Assembly (NCBI RefSeq): GCF_011758745.1
Contig: NZ_JAANOV010000001.1
Location: 4,836,001 to 4,900,000 of the forward strand
DNA from: Amycolatopsis granulosa
Lineage (GTDB): Bacteria > Actinomycetota > Actinomycetes > Mycobacteriales > Pseudonocardiaceae
DNA length: 64,000 bases
Direction: 5' to 3'
Shown here: positions 21,578 through 31,369 of the stretch, piece after piece
How positions within the stretch are numbered: position 1 is the first letter of the stretch
How the letters are laid out: each line of letters opens with the position of its first letter
The notes under the pieces: model-generated
Seen by the model: only the letters and a program-made list of their open reading frames with translations
Database searches by the model: none
Told to the model about the DNA's origin: nothing
Made by a program: the position numbers and the translations under genes

Positions 21578-22024
21578 CTAGCCGTCCCGTCCGGTTCCAC
21601 CCAGGCCCATCGGCTGCAACGCGTCCCAGCCGAGCCAGTCGCCGTCCAGCCGCTGCGCCAGCCCGGCCATCCGGGCGCGCTCCTGCGCGCAGTGCAGCGC
21701 GTCGAGCTTCTGCACCCGCAGCGCGTGCACCCGGACGGGCCCGCCGGCGCCGGGCTCGCCGGCGCCGGGCTCGGGGCGCAGCTCCCACCCGTCCTGCGCC
21801 AGGACCGCGGCGGCCTCGGTGACGCGGTCCGGCGGCAGGACGAGGTGGTGGCGCAGAATCGCCGGTTCCGCCGCCCGCCATCGATGTGATCTCGCCAGCA
21901 CCGCGGAGTCCGCCTCGGCGACGTCGAACGCCTCGGCCACGACCGCGACGTCCTCGTCGTTCACGGTCAGAACCGGCTCGTCGCGCTTTCGCAGCAGGTC
22001 ACGCACCCGATCGAAGAAACTCAC
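21578..22024 (-). CDS. Conserved protein of unknown function
   Basis: This 148-aa acidic protein begins [38 protein letters not shown]. Its second half ([26 protein letters not shown]) is predicted alpha/beta. There is no signal or membrane segment. A Gly/Pro/Glu-rich repeat ([11 protein letters not shown]) interrupts it near residue 105. I do not recognise the family. The GTG start at 22024 is divergent from ctaE with about 105 bp between. Confidence 0.68.
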   Translation of the reverse strand: MSFFDRVRDLLRKRDEPVLTVNDEDVAVVAEAFDVAEADSAVLARSHRWRAAEPAILRHHLVLPPDRVTEAAAVLAQDGWELRPEPGAGEPGAGGPVRVHALRVQKLDALHCAQERARMAGLAQRLDGDWLGWDALQPMGLGGTGRDG

Positions 22025-22116
22025 GCCCTGATCCTCACCCTCCGCGTCCGCCGGTGTGACCGACACCCCGGGCGCGGCGTGCCGGACCCGAGCAAGCAGG
22101 TCGCCGCGCAGGGAGA

Positions 22117-22122
22117 CATAAT
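22117..22122 (+). promoter_or_regulatory. -10 element for leaderless ctaE
   Basis: CATAAT ends 7 nt before GTG 22130. It overlaps ATG 22121, so if this is the promoter that ATG is upstream of the transcript. Confidence 0.5.
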
Positions 22123-22129
22123 GCGACCC

Positions 22130-22750
22130 GTGACAACGGCAGCTCCCACCATCAGCCAGCGGGTGCACTCGCTGAACCGGCCGAACATGGTCAGCGTCGG
22201 CACGATCGTGTGGCTCTCCAGCGAGCTCATGTTCTTCGCCGGGCTGTTCGCGATGTTCTTCACGGTCAAGGCGCAGAACGCCACGGGGGTCTGGCCGCCG
22301 ATCAACACGGCGACCGGCGAGCCCATCCACCTGGACATCCCGTACGCGCTGCCCTTCACGATCATCCTGGTGGCGTCGTCGTTCACCTGCCAGCTCGGCG
22401 TGTTCGCCGCCGAGCGCGGTGACGTCTACGGGCTGCGCCGCTGGTACGTCATCACCCTGATCATGGGCGCGATCTTCGTCGCCGGTCAGGCCGGTGAGTA
22501 CGTCTCGCTGATCGATGAGGGCGTGACCATCCCGTCCGGGCCGTTCGGCACCGTGTTCTTCCTGGCGACCGGGTTCCACGGTCTGCACGTGATCGGTGGT
22601 CTCGTCGCCTTCGTCTTCCTGCTCATCCGCACGAAGCTGAGCAAGTTCACCCCCGCGCAGGCGACCTCGGCGATCGTCGTGTCGTACTACTGGCACTTCG
22701 TCGACATCGTGTGGATCGGCCTGTTCGCGGTCATCTACATCATCCCGTGA
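22130..22750 (+). CDS. ctaE: Cytochrome c oxidase subunit III
   Basis: CtaE is the polytopic subunit III of aa3 oxidase, 206 aa with five helices. The family block [34 protein letters not shown] matches actinobacterial CtaE, followed by [12 protein letters not shown] and [22 protein letters not shown] 22130 is preferred because CATAAT ends 7 nt before it, predicting a leaderless mRNA; ATG 22121 with GGGAG upstream would add three residues. It opens the ctaE-qcrCAB operon. Confidence 0.93.
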   Translation: MTTAAPTISQRVHSLNRPNMVSVGTIVWLSSELMFFAGLFAMFFTVKAQNATGVWPPINTATGEPIHLDIPYALPFTIILVASSFTCQLGVFAAERGDVYGLRRWYVITLIMGAIFVAGQAGEYVSLIDEGVTIPSGPFGTVFFLATGFHGLHVIGGLVAFVFLLIRTKLSKFTPAQATSAIVVSYYWHFVDIVWIGLFAVIYIIP

Positions 22751-22803
22751 CCGCGCCCGCCACCCGTGGACCGGCCTGAACTGACAGCAAGGGTTGCCGA
22801 AGA

Positions 22804-23622
22804 ATGACCACCAGCAAGAACTCCTCCAGGCGCCGCTTCGGCGCCCGCACCAAGCTGCGCCGCCGCCTCGCCGGTGCGCTCGCGCTGGGCGTGGCGCTGG
22901 TCGGCGTGGGTCTCGGTTACGCCATCCTGGTGCCGCAGCCGCAGACCGCGCAGGCGCAGGGCGACCCGGCGCAGCTGCGCCTGGGTCAGCAGGTCTACAA
23001 CAACAGCTGCATCACCTGCCACGGCGCGAACCTGCAGGGCGTGGAGGACCGCGGGCCGAGCCTGATCGGCGTCGGTGACGCGGCTGTGTACTTCCAGACT
23101 TCGTCCGGCCGCATGCCGGCGGTCCGGCAGGAGGCGCAGGCGGAGCGGAAGCCGCCGAAGCTGACGCCGGAGGAGATCGACGCGGTCGGCGCCTACGTCC
23201 AGGCCAACGGCGGCGGCCCGGAGCGGCCCGCCCAGACCGGCGCGGCGCTGCGCGGGGACAACCCGGCGCGCGGTGGCGAGCTGTTCCGCCTCAACTGCGC
23301 GTCGTGCCACAACTTCACCGGCCAGGGTGGTGCCCTGTCGGCCGGCAAGTTCGCGCCGGAGCTCGGCCCGGCCACCGAGGACCAGATCTACACCGCGATG
23401 CTGACTGGTCCGCAGAACATGCCGAAGTTCTCCGACCGCCAGCTCACCCCGGACGAGAAGAAGGACATCGTCGCCTACGTCAAGTCCGTGTCCGACGGGA
23501 ACAACAACCCGGGCGGTTTCGGTCTGGGCGGTCTGGGGCCGGCTCCCGAGGCGCTCGTCGCGTGGATCGTCGGTATCGGCGCCATCCTCGGCGTGACTCT
23601 GTGGATTGGATCGAGGGCATGA
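22804..23622 (+). CDS. qcrC: Di-haem cytochrome c subunit of the bc1 complex
   Basis: QcrC replaces both cytochrome c1 and the soluble cytochrome c in actinobacteria, wiring bc1 directly to the aa3 oxidase. Two haem-binding motifs, CITCH and CASCH, each sit in a cytochrome c fold. There is an N-terminal membrane anchor/signal ([21 protein letters not shown]) and a C-terminal helix ([20 protein letters not shown]). Length is 272 aa. Its stop overlaps the start of qcrA (ATGA). Confidence 0.96.
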   Translation: MTTSKNSSRRRFGARTKLRRRLAGALALGVALVGVGLGYAILVPQPQTAQAQGDPAQLRLGQQVYNNSCITCHGANLQGVEDRGPSLIGVGDAAVYFQTSSGRMPAVRQEAQAERKPPKLTPEEIDAVGAYVQANGGGPERPAQTGAALRGDNPARGGELFRLNCASCHNFTGQGGALSAGKFAPELGPATEDQIYTAMLTGPQNMPKFSDRQLTPDEKKDIVAYVKSVSDGNNNPGGFGLGGLGPAPEALVAWIVGIGAILGVTLWIGSRA

Positions 23623-24788
23623 CTAGCATGGAAGACCACCCGGGCGCGGGGCGCGAGCCGGGTGTTCCCCAGCCTTCCGAGGCCGAACTGGCCGAGATGG
23701 ACCGCGACCAGCTGGTCAAGCTGGGCACCAAGCTCGACGGCGTCGAGATGGTCGACTACCCGGACCCGTGGCCGGTCAAGGGCACCCGTGCGGAGAAGCG
23801 CGCGGAGCGTGTCATCGCGCTGTGGTTCACCATCGCGGCGCTGGCCGGTCTCGGCTTCCTGGTGACCCTGTGCTGGCCGCAGTGGTGGGAGTACCGGGCG
23901 CCGGACACCGGCCAGTACGAGAAGTACGCGCTGTACACCCCGGTGCTGGGCGCCACGCTGGGCATCTCCATCCTCGCGCTGGGCATCGGCGTGCTGCTGT
24001 ACACGAAGCGGTTCATCCCGAGCGAGCTCGCGGTGCAGGAACGGCACGACGGCGACGGCAAGGGCTCGGCCGAGATCGACCGCAAGACGATCGTCGCCCA
24101 GCTCGCCGACGCGGGTAGCCGCAGCACGATCGGCCGCCGTTCGCTGGTCAAGCGCACCGCCGGCCTGGGTGCCGGCGTGATGGGCCTCGGTCTGGTCGGC
24201 CTGCCGGTCGCGTCGTTCATCAAGAGCCCGTGGAAGGGCGAGCCGCAGGACACCCTGTGGCACACCGGCTGGTTGCCGCAGCACCCCGGTGAGGTCGTCT
24301 ACATGCGCCGCTTCACCGGCAAGTCGGACGAGATCGTGCTGGTCCGCCCGGAGGACCTGGATGCGGGCGCGATGGAGACCGTGTACCCGTTCCGCGAGTC
24401 GGAGCGGGGCAACCACGAGGCGCTGTCCGCGGCGTTCATGCGCTCCGACAACCCGGTCATGCTGATCCGCCTGCGCCCGGAGGACGCGAACCGCGTCATC
24501 AAGCGCAAGGGCCAGGAGGACTTCAACTTCGGCGAGTACTACGCCTACACGAAGGTCTGCAGCCACGTCGGGTGCCCGACCTCCCTGTACGAGCAGCGGA
24601 CCAACCGGATCCTGTGCCCGTGCCACCAGTCGCAGTTCGACGCGCTGGAGTACGGCAAGCCCATCTTCGGCCCGGCGACCCGTGCACTTGCGCAGCTGCC
24701 CATCACCGTCAACGATGAGGGGTACTTCGTGGCGCGGGGCGACTTCATCGAACCCGTCGGCCCCGCCTTTTGGGAGCGCAAGTCATGA
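23619..24788 (+). CDS. qcrA: Rieske iron-sulfur subunit of the bc1 complex
   Basis: QcrA oxidises menaquinol through a [2Fe-2S] centre. The cluster motifs are CSHVGCP and CPCHQSQF near the C-terminus. The 389-aa protein has the actinobacterial three-helix N-terminal region (two helices around residues 68-130, a third at [17 protein letters not shown]) after a polar extension. ATG 23619 overlaps the qcrC stop, and its own stop overlaps qcrB, so all three are translationally coupled. Confidence 0.95.
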   Translation: MTSMEDHPGAGREPGVPQPSEAELAEMDRDQLVKLGTKLDGVEMVDYPDPWPVKGTRAEKRAERVIALWFTIAALAGLGFLVTLCWPQWWEYRAPDTGQYEKYALYTPVLGATLGISILALGIGVLLYTKRFIPSELAVQERHDGDGKGSAEIDRKTIVAQLADAGSRSTIGRRSLVKRTAGLGAGVMGLGLVGLPVASFIKSPWKGEPQDTLWHTGWLPQHPGEVVYMRRFTGKSDEIVLVRPEDLDAGAMETVYPFRESERGNHEALSAAFMRSDNPVMLIRLRPEDANRVIKRKGQEDFNFGEYYAYTKVCSHVGCPTSLYEQRTNRILCPCHQSQFDALEYGKPIFGPATRALAQLPITVNDEGYFVARGDFIEPVGPAFWERKS

Positions 24789-26443
24789 GTTCACTCACCA
24801 CGCCGACCCGGGGCTCGAGCATGCTGGAACGGCATGCGGGCGAGGCCGCGAACAACATGGACCAGCGGTACCGGCTGGCCAAGGGCCTGCGGCACCAGAT
24901 GAACAAGGTCTTCCCGACCCACTGGTCCTTCCTGCTCGGCGAGGTCGCGCTCTACAGCTTCATCGTCGTGATCATCACGGGTGTCTACCTGACCCTGTTC
25001 TTCGATCCGTCGATGGCCGAGGTCACCTACAACGGGCCGTTCAGGAACCTGCAGGGCGTCGAGATGTCCCGCGCGTTCCAGACGACCCTGCAGATCTCGT
25101 TCGAGGTGCGCGGCGGCCTGTTCGTCCGCCAGCTGCACCACTGGGGCGCGCTCGTCTTCGTCGCGGCCATGATGGTGCACATGTTCCGGATCTTCTTCAC
25201 CGGAGCGTTCCGCCGGCCGCGTGAGGCCAACTGGGTGATCGGCGCACTGCTGCTGATCCTGGGCATGTTCGAGGGCTTCTTCGGCTACTCGCTGCCCGAC
25301 GACCTGCTGTCGGGCACCGGTGTCCGCGCCACCATGTCGGGCATCGTGCTCTCGGTGCCGGTCATCGGTACCTGGCTGCACTGGGCGCTGTTCGGCGGTG
25401 AGTTCCCCGGCGACGTGATCGTGCCGCGGCTGTACGCGGTGCACATCCTGCTGCTGCCGGGCATCATGCTCGCGCTGGTCGGCGTGCACCTCGCGCTGGT
25501 CTGGTACCAGAAGCACACCCAGTTCCCGGGCGTGCGGCGCAAGGAGACGAACGTCGTCGGCGTGCGGATCATGCCGGTGTTCGCGCTCAAGGCCGGTGCG
25601 TTCTTCGTCATCGTCACCGGCGTGATGGCGATCATGGCCGGAGTGTTCCAGATCAACCCGATCTGGAACCTGGGTCCGTACAACCCGTCGCAGGTGTCCG
25701 CAGGCTCGCAGCCGGACTGGTACCTGGCCTGGGCCGACGGCATGCTGCGCGTGTTCCCCGCGTGGGAGCTCTACCTGGGCAACTACACGGTCCCGGCGGT
25801 GTTCTTCGCGGGCGCGATCTGGATGCCCGTCCTGATCGTGCTGCTGCTCGCATACCCGTTCATCGAGCGGAAGCTGACCGGCGACACCGCGCACCACAAC
25901 CTGCTGCAGCGTCCGCGGGACGCACCGGTCCGCACCAGCATCGGCATGATGGCGCTGTCGTTCTTCATGGTGCTGGAGCTGTCCGGCTTCAACGACATCA
26001 TCGCGGACAAGTTCGACATCTCGCTGAACGCGACCACGTGGGCCGGCCGGATCGGGTTGCTGGTGTTGCCGCCGCTGGCGTACTTCATCACCTACCGGAT
26101 CTGCCTGGGTCTGCAGCGGTCCGACCGTGAGGTGCTCGAGCACGGCATCGAGACCGGCATCATCAAGCGCCTGCCGCACGGTGAGTTCATCGAGATCCAC
26201 CAGCCGCTGGGCGGTGTGGACGGCCACGGCCACGCCATCCCGCTGGAGTACCAGGGCGCGTCGGTGCCGAAGAAGATGAACAAGCTCGGCGCGGCCGGGC
26301 GTGCGGTGCCGGGCAACCTGCTGGCCCCGGACCCGGTCGAGGAGACCGCGGCGCTGGACCGGGCCCGCGGCAACGGCCACGGCAACGGCGAGATGCCGGA
26401 GCAGGGCGAGGTCCCGGCCGGCTGGCACACGCCGGACCACTAG
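24785..26443 (+). CDS. qcrB: Cytochrome b subunit of the bc1 complex
   Basis: QcrB holds haems bL and bH and the quinone sites. The haem-ligand regions [22 protein letters not shown] and [24 protein letters not shown] and the Qo-site helix are visible; [10 protein letters not shown] stands where PEWY is found in many species. About eight or nine helices are followed by a hydrophilic tail of some 120 residues, long for bacteria but normal in actinobacteria. Length 552 aa. It is the last gene of ctaE-qcrCAB. Confidence 0.96.
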   Translation: MSSLTTPTRGSSMLERHAGEAANNMDQRYRLAKGLRHQMNKVFPTHWSFLLGEVALYSFIVVIITGVYLTLFFDPSMAEVTYNGPFRNLQGVEMSRAFQTTLQISFEVRGGLFVRQLHHWGALVFVAAMMVHMFRIFFTGAFRRPREANWVIGALLLILGMFEGFFGYSLPDDLLSGTGVRATMSGIVLSVPVIGTWLHWALFGGEFPGDVIVPRLYAVHILLLPGIMLALVGVHLALVWYQKHTQFPGVRRKETNVVGVRIMPVFALKAGAFFVIVTGVMAIMAGVFQINPIWNLGPYNPSQVSAGSQPDWYLAWADGMLRVFPAWELYLGNYTVPAVFFAGAIWMPVLIVLLLAYPFIERKLTGDTAHHNLLQRPRDAPVRTSIGMMALSFFMVLELSGFNDIIADKFDISLNATTWAGRIGLLVLPPLAYFITYRICLGLQRSDREVLEHGIETGIIKRLPHGEFIEIHQPLGGVDGHGHAIPLEYQGASVPKKMNKLGAAGRAVPGNLLAPDPVEETAALDRARGNGHGNGEMPEQGEVPAGWHTPDH

Positions 26444-26448
26444 AGCCC

Positions 26449-26493
26449 GCACGAACTGGGCCCCGGGTCGCGTACCCGGGGCCCAGTTCGTGC
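26449..26493. terminator. Bidirectional terminator after qcrB
   Basis: A perfect 19-bp stem (26449-26467 with 26475-26493) and a 7-nt loop start 6 bp after the qcrB stop and also lie just after the convergent AsnC-like gene. Confidence 0.9.
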
Positions 26494-26500
26494 GTGTGCG

Positions 26501-26788
26501 TCAGTCGGCGTCCTCGACGCCGATGGCGAAGGCGGACTCGGTGTCGGCGGTGGAGTAGGACCGGAACGCGATGTGCGTGTCGGTGTCGATCACCCCGGGC
26601 ACCTTGCCGATCTTCGCCGGGATGAGGTCGGCGAGCTCTTCGTGGGCGTGCACGCGCACGATCGCGATCAGGTCCACGTCGCCGGCGCACGAGTACACCT
26701 CCGCCACGCCGTCGATGTCGGCGATCGCCTGCGCGGTCTCCGGGATGCTGTCCGCCACGGCGTGAATCAGCACGATCGCGGTGATCAC
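26501..26788 (-). CDS. Stand-alone Lrp/AsnC effector-binding domain protein
   Basis: This 95-aa protein is only the RAM (ligand-binding) half of an Lrp/AsnC regulator; the helix-turn-helix half is absent. It starts ITAIVLIHAVADSIPETAQAIADIDGVAEVYSCAGDVDLIAIVRV and has the usual GVIDTDTHIAFRSY end. Such proteins form dimers and octamers and may sense amino acids or modulate full-length partners. GTG 26788 follows GAGGAGG, so the extra upstream residues in the open frame are unlikely to be translated. Confidence 0.85.
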   Translation of the reverse strand: MITAIVLIHAVADSIPETAQAIADIDGVAEVYSCAGDVDLIAIVRVHAHEELADLIPAKIGKVPGVIDTDTHIAFRSYSTADTESAFAIGVEDAD

Positions 26789-26840
26789 TCGCGTCCTCCT
26801 CGTCAATTGGGTAGCGCGGCGATCGTAGCTCCCCGCGGCG

Positions 26841-28550
26841 TCACCCGGCCTGCTCCAGCGACACGGCCGTGGTGACCCGTTCCAGCCAGCCCCGCCACGG
26901 CCCGGCGCCGTACGCGGGCTCGGACCACGGCACGGCGGTGCGCACCAGCCGCACGCCGGGTCGGGTGAGCCAGCGCAGCAGGATCGACGTCTCCTCGGCG
27001 GGCGCGCCGAACAGCGGGCCGGCGCCGGGTTCGACCGTCTCGGCGGCGGCGACGAGCTGCTCGACCACCGGCATCGGTGGCACGCCCCGGCGCGCCACGC
27101 CGGCGGAGGCGAGCCTGCCGTGCCGGATCACCGCGAACTCCCAGCCGCGGTTGCCGTCCGGGGCGGCGGCGACCAGTTCCGGGACGGCGGCCAGCGAGGA
27201 CAGCCGGTGCGCCCAGTCCACCGCCCGCACCAGCACGGCGAGCTCGTCCCGCCGCCGTGCGGCCTGTTCGAAGTGCTCGGCTCCGGCCAGCTCGTCGAGC
27301 TGGCGTCGCGCGGAGTCCAACGGCCGGGTGCCCCGGCCGGCCACCAGGTCGGCGATCGCGTGCACGCCGGGGGAGTACTCCTCGACGGTCTGCCGCCCGG
27401 CGCAGGGCGCCCCGCAGCGGCCCAGTTCGGCCAGCGCGCACGGCCGGCCGGCGGGCGAGTGCGCGGAGATCCGCTGGGTGCAGGTGCGCAGGCCCACCGC
27501 GCTCGCCAGCGCGTCCGCCGCGATCTTCGCCGTCAGCTGCGACGAGAACGGTCCGAGCGCGCCGTCCTTGGGCAGCCGCACCACCGACAGGCGCGGGAAC
27601 GCCTCGTCGGTCAGCACGATCCACCACGACTTGCGCGGGTTCTTCGAGCGCCGGTTGTAGGACGGGCGGTGCGCGGCGAGCAGCCTCAGCTCCCGCACCT
27701 GGGCTTCCAGCGCGTGACTGCATTCGATCCCGTCGACCCGCTCGGCGAGCGCGACCATCTCGCGGATCCGGCCGCGGCTCTCCGACCCGGTGAAGTACTG
27801 GCGCACCCGGCGCCGCAGGTTGCGCGCCGTGCCCACGTACAGCACTTCGTCGCCGGGTCCACGGAACAGGTAGACACCCGGGCGTTCCGGCAGGTGGGCC
27901 GCCATGCCGCGCTTGCGGCGCTGGGCCGGCGTCACCTCCGGCAGGTAGTCGAGCAGCTCCTCCAGCGAGTGCACTCCGACGTTGCCGACCCGTTCCAGCA
28001 GCGCGTGCAGCACGTGCACGGTGGCGCGGGCGTCCTCCAGCGCGCGGTGGTTCGGGGTGACCGGCGAGCCGAACAACGCCGCCAGGGCGGACAGCCGGAA
28101 ACTCGGACTGTCCTGCCGGGTGAGCACCCGGCGCGCGAGCCGCACCGTGCACACCACCGCCGGCCTGGGCCAGGGGTAGCCGTGGTGCAGGCAGGCCGCG
28201 CGCAGGAACGACGTGTCGAACGGTGCGTTGTGCGCGACGAGCACGGCGCCGCTCGCGAACTCCAGGAACGCGGGCAGCACCCGTTCGATCCGCGGCGCGT
28301 CGTGCACCATCGCCGACGTGATGCCGGTCAGCGCGACGATCTGCGGCGGGATGGGCGTGCCCGGGTCGACGAGGGTGGCGAACTCGCCCAGCACCTCGCC
28401 ACCGCGGACCTTCACCGCGCCGATCTCGGTGATGCCGTCGGGCCCCGGCTTGGTGCCAGTGGTCTCCAGGTCGACCACGACGAACGTGGTGTCCCGCAGC
28501 GGCGTGCCGAGTTCGTCGAAGGTCAGTTGCGCGCCGTCGGCCAGTTGCAT
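26841..28550 (-). CDS. DEDDh exonuclease / GIY-YIG nuclease fusion (DnaQ-UvrC-like)
   Basis: This 569-aa protein joins a DnaQ-like 3'-5' exonuclease (residues about 15-185: FVVVDLETTG, LVAHNAPFDTSFL and HRALEDARATVH supply the DEDDh set) to a UvrC/Cho-like GIY-YIG endonuclease domain (GVYLFRGPGDEVLYVGTARNLRRRVRQYF). A C-terminal Cys-containing UvrC-like region follows. The M. tuberculosis counterpart is Rv2191. A role in DNA repair or end processing is inferred from the domains. TAGGGT ends 7 nt before ATG 28550, predicting a leaderless transcript divergent from the NYN gene. GTG 28559 is an alternative start. Confidence 0.9.
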   Translation of the reverse strand: MQLADGAQLTFDELGTPLRDTTFVVVDLETTGTKPGPDGITEIGAVKVRGGEVLGEFATLVDPGTPIPPQIVALTGITSAMVHDAPRIERVLPAFLEFASGAVLVAHNAPFDTSFLRAACLHHGYPWPRPAVVCTVRLARRVLTRQDSPSFRLSALAALFGSPVTPNHRALEDARATVHVLHALLERVGNVGVHSLEELLDYLPEVTPAQRRKRGMAAHLPERPGVYLFRGPGDEVLYVGTARNLRRRVRQYFTGSESRGRIREMVALAERVDGIECSHALEAQVRELRLLAAHRPSYNRRSKNPRKSWWIVLTDEAFPRLSVVRLPKDGALGPFSSQLTAKIAADALASAVGLRTCTQRISAHSPAGRPCALAELGRCGAPCAGRQTVEEYSPGVHAIADLVAGRGTRPLDSARRQLDELAGAEHFEQAARRRDELAVLVRAVDWAHRLSSLAAVPELVAAAPDGNRGWEFAVIRHGRLASAGVARRGVPPMPVVEQLVAAAETVEPGAGPLFGAPAEETSILLRWLTRPGVRLVRTAVPWSEPAYGAGPWRGWLERVTTAVSLEQAG

Positions 28551-28557
28551 GATCGGC

Positions 28558-28563
28558 ACCCTA
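28558..28563 (-). promoter_or_regulatory. -10 element for leaderless exonuclease gene
   Basis: TAGGGT on the minus strand ends 7 nt before ATG 28550. The divergent NYN gene's own -10 is 59 bp away. Confidence 0.5.
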
Positions 28564-28621
28564 AGGAGGGGGACCGACAATCCGGATCACGCCGAGAGGG
28601 GTGATCGTTACCGAAGCGGAC

Positions 28622-28627
28622 TACCCT
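28622..28627 (+). promoter_or_regulatory. -10 element for leaderless NYN gene
   Basis: TACCCT ends 6 nt before ATG 28634 and no Shine-Dalgarno is present. Confidence 0.5.
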
Positions 28628-28633
28628 GAACGG

Positions 28634-30004
28634 ATGTTTCCCTCAGTGCACGCCGAAGAACCCGAAGACCCCGGTCTCCGGGCCACCTCGGCGAGCGCGC
28701 GCCCGGAGCCGGACGGCAAGTCGGTGAGCTGGCGCGATCTGCCCGAGCCGGTCCGCGGACGGCTCGCCGAGCTCGCCGCCGAGGCACTGGGGAAGATCCC
28801 GCGCATCGACATCCCGCAGCAGCTGCGCCCGGTGGCGAAGTTCGCGCCGGCGAAGCGGGCGAAGCTGGGCGCCGCGGCGTTGCTCACCACCCTGGAGGAC
28901 TCGACGGCCTTCCGCACCGCCGTCCTGGAGTGGGTGCGCGAGTACCGCCCGGACGTGCTCGACCCGAACGACCCGGACCCGGTGGCCGCGGCCGTGGCGG
29001 CCGTCCTGCTGGGCGAGGCCAGCGCGGCGACCCGGGTGCGGCTGGTGGTCAAGAACGCGGCGGAGACGGCGTTGCGGGCCGAGCGCGACGCCGCCGTGGC
29101 ACGCAGCCAGCGCGTGGAGGCCGAGCTCGCGCGGGTGCGCGACGAGCTGGCGGCGGCCCTGGCCGCGGTCGACGGGGCGCGCCGGGAGCGGGAGGAGGAG
29201 CTGACCAGGCTCCGCAACCGGCTGCGCGCCCAGGGCACCCAGCTGCGGCAGGCCCGGGACGCCGCGGAGGAGGCACGTGAGCTGCTGGCACAGGCCGACG
29301 CGCGCCGGGAGCAGGAGGTGGCCGCGGTGACCGCTCAGCTGGAGCGTGAGCGCCAGCGCGTGGCGGCCGAGCGGGCCCGGGCGGACCGCGCGGCGGCCGA
29401 CGCGGAGATCGCGCGCCAGTCCGCGAAGGAGGCCCGTGCCGCGGACGAGGTGCGGCTGTCCCTCCTGGTGGAGACCCTGCACGGCGCGGTGGCGGGGCTG
29501 CGCCGGGAGCTCGCGCTGGACACCAGCTCGCGCCGGCCCGCGGACGCCGTCGCCGGCGCTACACCGGGCACCGGCGCGGGGCGGCAGGTGCGGGACCCGG
29601 TGGTGCTGGACCGGTTGCTCGCGCTGCCCGCCGTCCACCTGATCGTCGACGGGTACAACGTCACCAAGACCGGCTACCCGGAGCTCGCGCTGGCCGATCA
29701 GCGCAACCGGCTGGTGCAGCAGCTGGGCGCGCTGGCGGCGCGCACGGGCGCGGAGGTGACGGTGGTGTTCGACGGCGCCGAGGTGCTGTCCGTGCCGACG
29801 GTGAGCGCTCGCGGCGTCCGCGTCCTGTTCTCGGACCCGGGCGTGATCGCGGACGACGTGATCCGCTCGCTGGTCTCCGCCGAGCCCCAGGGCCGGCCGC
29901 TGGTCGTCGCCTCCAGCGACCGTGCCGTGGCCGATTCCGTCCGCCGATCGGGCGCGCACCCGGTCGCGTCGGCGGTGCTGCTGGCCCGGCTGGGGCGGGT
30001 CTGA
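28634..30004 (+). CDS. Coiled-coil protein with C-terminal NYN (YacP-like) domain
   Basis: This 456-aa protein has three parts. An N-terminal helical domain (residues about 20-150) includes PQQLRPVAKFAPAKRAKLG. A long coiled coil (about 155-300) is rich in Arg, Glu and Ala. The C-terminal NYN domain (about 325-455) has LIVDGYNVTKTGYPELALADQRNRLV, VTVVFDGAEV, DDVIRSLV and VVASSDRAVADSVRRSGAHPV, which carry the acidic residues typical of PIN-like ribonucleases. A role in RNA metabolism is inferred. ATG 28634 is leaderless by its -10 position. It is divergent from the DEDDh/GIY-YIG nuclease. Confidence 0.85.
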   Translation: MFPSVHAEEPEDPGLRATSASARPEPDGKSVSWRDLPEPVRGRLAELAAEALGKIPRIDIPQQLRPVAKFAPAKRAKLGAAALLTTLEDSTAFRTAVLEWVREYRPDVLDPNDPDPVAAAVAAVLLGEASAATRVRLVVKNAAETALRAERDAAVARSQRVEAELARVRDELAAALAAVDGARREREEELTRLRNRLRAQGTQLRQARDAAEEARELLAQADARREQEVAAVTAQLERERQRVAAERARADRAAADAEIARQSAKEARAADEVRLSLLVETLHGAVAGLRRELALDTSSRRPADAVAGATPGTGAGRQVRDPVVLDRLLALPAVHLIVDGYNVTKTGYPELALADQRNRLVQQLGALAARTGAEVTVVFDGAEVLSVPTVSARGVRVLFSDPGVIADDVIRSLVSAEPQGRPLVVASSDRAVADSVRRSGAHPVASAVLLARLGRV

Positions 30005-30140
30005 GGAGTTTTTTTCCGCTACGTTTTGCCTGGTCAGCCGATTTTCTGCGCACGGTTGGTCCATTCGTTCGATACGCGGTCCCGAAATTGTCGGTGGTCG
30101 CTCGTAACGTGCATCCCAGCAAGACTCGAGGAGGCTGGGA

Positions 30141-30371
30141 ATGACCGACAACACCGTGATCATCGACTGCAACCGGTGCACCCTGCGGGGCCGCGCGTGC
30201 GGGGAGTGCGTGCTGAGCGTCCTGGTCGACGCACCGCCGGTCGTCGAACTGGACAGCGAGGAGCTGGCCGCGGTCCAGCTGCTGAGCGAGGCCGGGCTGG
30301 TCCCGCCACCGCGGGTGATCTCGCGGGGGCGCCGCCCGCACGTCCGGCTGCCGGAACGCCGGGCGGGCTGA
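30141..30371 (+). CDS. Small Cys-rich conserved actinobacterial protein
   Basis: This 76-aa protein begins MTDNTVIIDCNRCTLRGRACGECVL, giving four cysteines arranged C-x2-C-x6-C-x2-C, which could bind zinc. The rest, VVELDSEELAAVQLLSEAGLVPP, resembles a short helical segment before a basic tail. The start is supported by GAGGAGG upstream. It lies 136 bp after the NYN gene, and the spacer has a T-run at 30007-30013. The function is not known; co-location with the NYN gene is the only clue. Confidence 0.75.
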   Translation: MTDNTVIIDCNRCTLRGRACGECVLSVLVDAPPVVELDSEELAAVQLLSEAGLVPPPRVISRGRRPHVRLPERRAG

Positions 30372-31369
30372 GGACCATCGCGTGCGGCCCGCGCCCGTTC
30401 CGGTTCCCGGAGGCGGCGATGCCGTCGCCAGGGCGGTTCGTGGCACTCGGTCGGCCCCCCAACCTCGGTCGGTGCGGCGGGTGCGGACCGCCGCGGCATG
30501 GTCCTGGAGCTCGTTCACGCGGGTGCGACGAGTGCTGGGCCGGGGACGTGGCGCTGCCCGCGGATCAGGCCGGTGCGTGCGGGCCCCTTCCACCCGCCGG
30601 CCGCTGGTTGTCCACGACGCGCTCCGAGCCGGGTTCGGGGGTGACCCCGGCGCCTCCTCCAGCGCCACCGGCGGCCGATGCCGGCGTCCGGGTCGCGGTG
30701 CGAGGGGCCGTGGTGCGAGGGGCCGTGGTGCGAGGGGCCGTGGTGGCGCTCCCGTCGCGTTCTCGGCGATCTCCGTCGTGCGGGTCCCGGACGGCACGAC
30801 CGGGACTCCCGCGACTACCCGGACCCACCGGTGCTCGGCCGAAGGCGCGGCCGGACCGGCGTGGGCGAGCAGCCACGGCGCTGAGGCGTCCGCCAGCGGG
30901 TTGCGGGGCGGGTGGCTCAGGCTCCGGCCGCCGACACGGCCGAAGGCGACAAACGGTCGATTCCGTCGATAAACGGTAAGTAGTCGTGACATGGGCGACT
31001 ATGGCGTTGGTCACACTCACCGGGGAACTGCTGGTCCGAACGAGGAAGGAGACGGTTACGCAAAGTTTTTACCTGGTGCCTGGTGGACGCGAAGGCGACT
31101 GTTTCGTAACCTGGCCGAGATCTCGCGCCCGGTAGCCGTCGCGCCCGCGGCGGCGACGCGAGATTGTCGCCGAAGCAGCTTGTCGGGGAGCTGCGCCGGA
31201 CCCGCGTACGGACCCAGATGCGCTACCCCCTGCGTCTGGAACCTGACGGGATACCGCCGTGAACCGGCTCGGGTGTGTGTGTCCACCCGGATCCGGTGCG
31301 GGGTGGAGGATTCCCCGGCCTCCCCGCGGTGGCCGGCGGCGACATGAGTGCAAAGGAGACACGCGCGGC
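30372..31369. other. Gene-poor region upstream of the NlpC/P60 gene
   Basis: About 1 kb separates the Cys-rich gene from the NlpC/P60 start. Long open frames exist on both strands, but none shows a good ribosome site, sensible composition or steady third-position bias, and the minus-strand frame from 30992 opens with rare codons (CTA, CTT). Three items stand out: a 15-bp triple repeat (30698-30742), a direct repeat CGAYAAACGGT at 30947-30957 and 30967-30977 spaced by exactly 20 bp, and from about 30985 a less GC-rich stretch including GTTACGCAAAG and a hairpin near 31118-31165. The last 400 bp probably form the promoter and leader of the hydrolase. Confidence 0.55.
30698..30742. repeat. 15-bp tandem repeat, three perfect copies
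   Basis: GTGCGAGGGGCCGTG occurs three times head to tail (30698-30712, 30713-30727, 30728-30742). The unit is a multiple of three, so copy changes would not shift any reading frame across it. Confidence 0.92.

Noticed and set aside
30382-30992. Candidate genes in the gap between the Cys-rich gene and ripC
   Set aside because: Frames on both strands are open, but they have poor starts, Arg/Pro-rich composition and weaker third-position bias than neighbours. I describe the region as gene-poor instead.
31013-31369. Possible c-di-AMP (ydaO-type) riboswitch upstream of the NlpC/P60 gene
   Set aside because: The location fits actinobacterial precedents, but the conserved blocks (GGGGTGAATC-like and CCGTCAGCTAACC-like) are not present. 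I kept only the simple hairpin and repeats.
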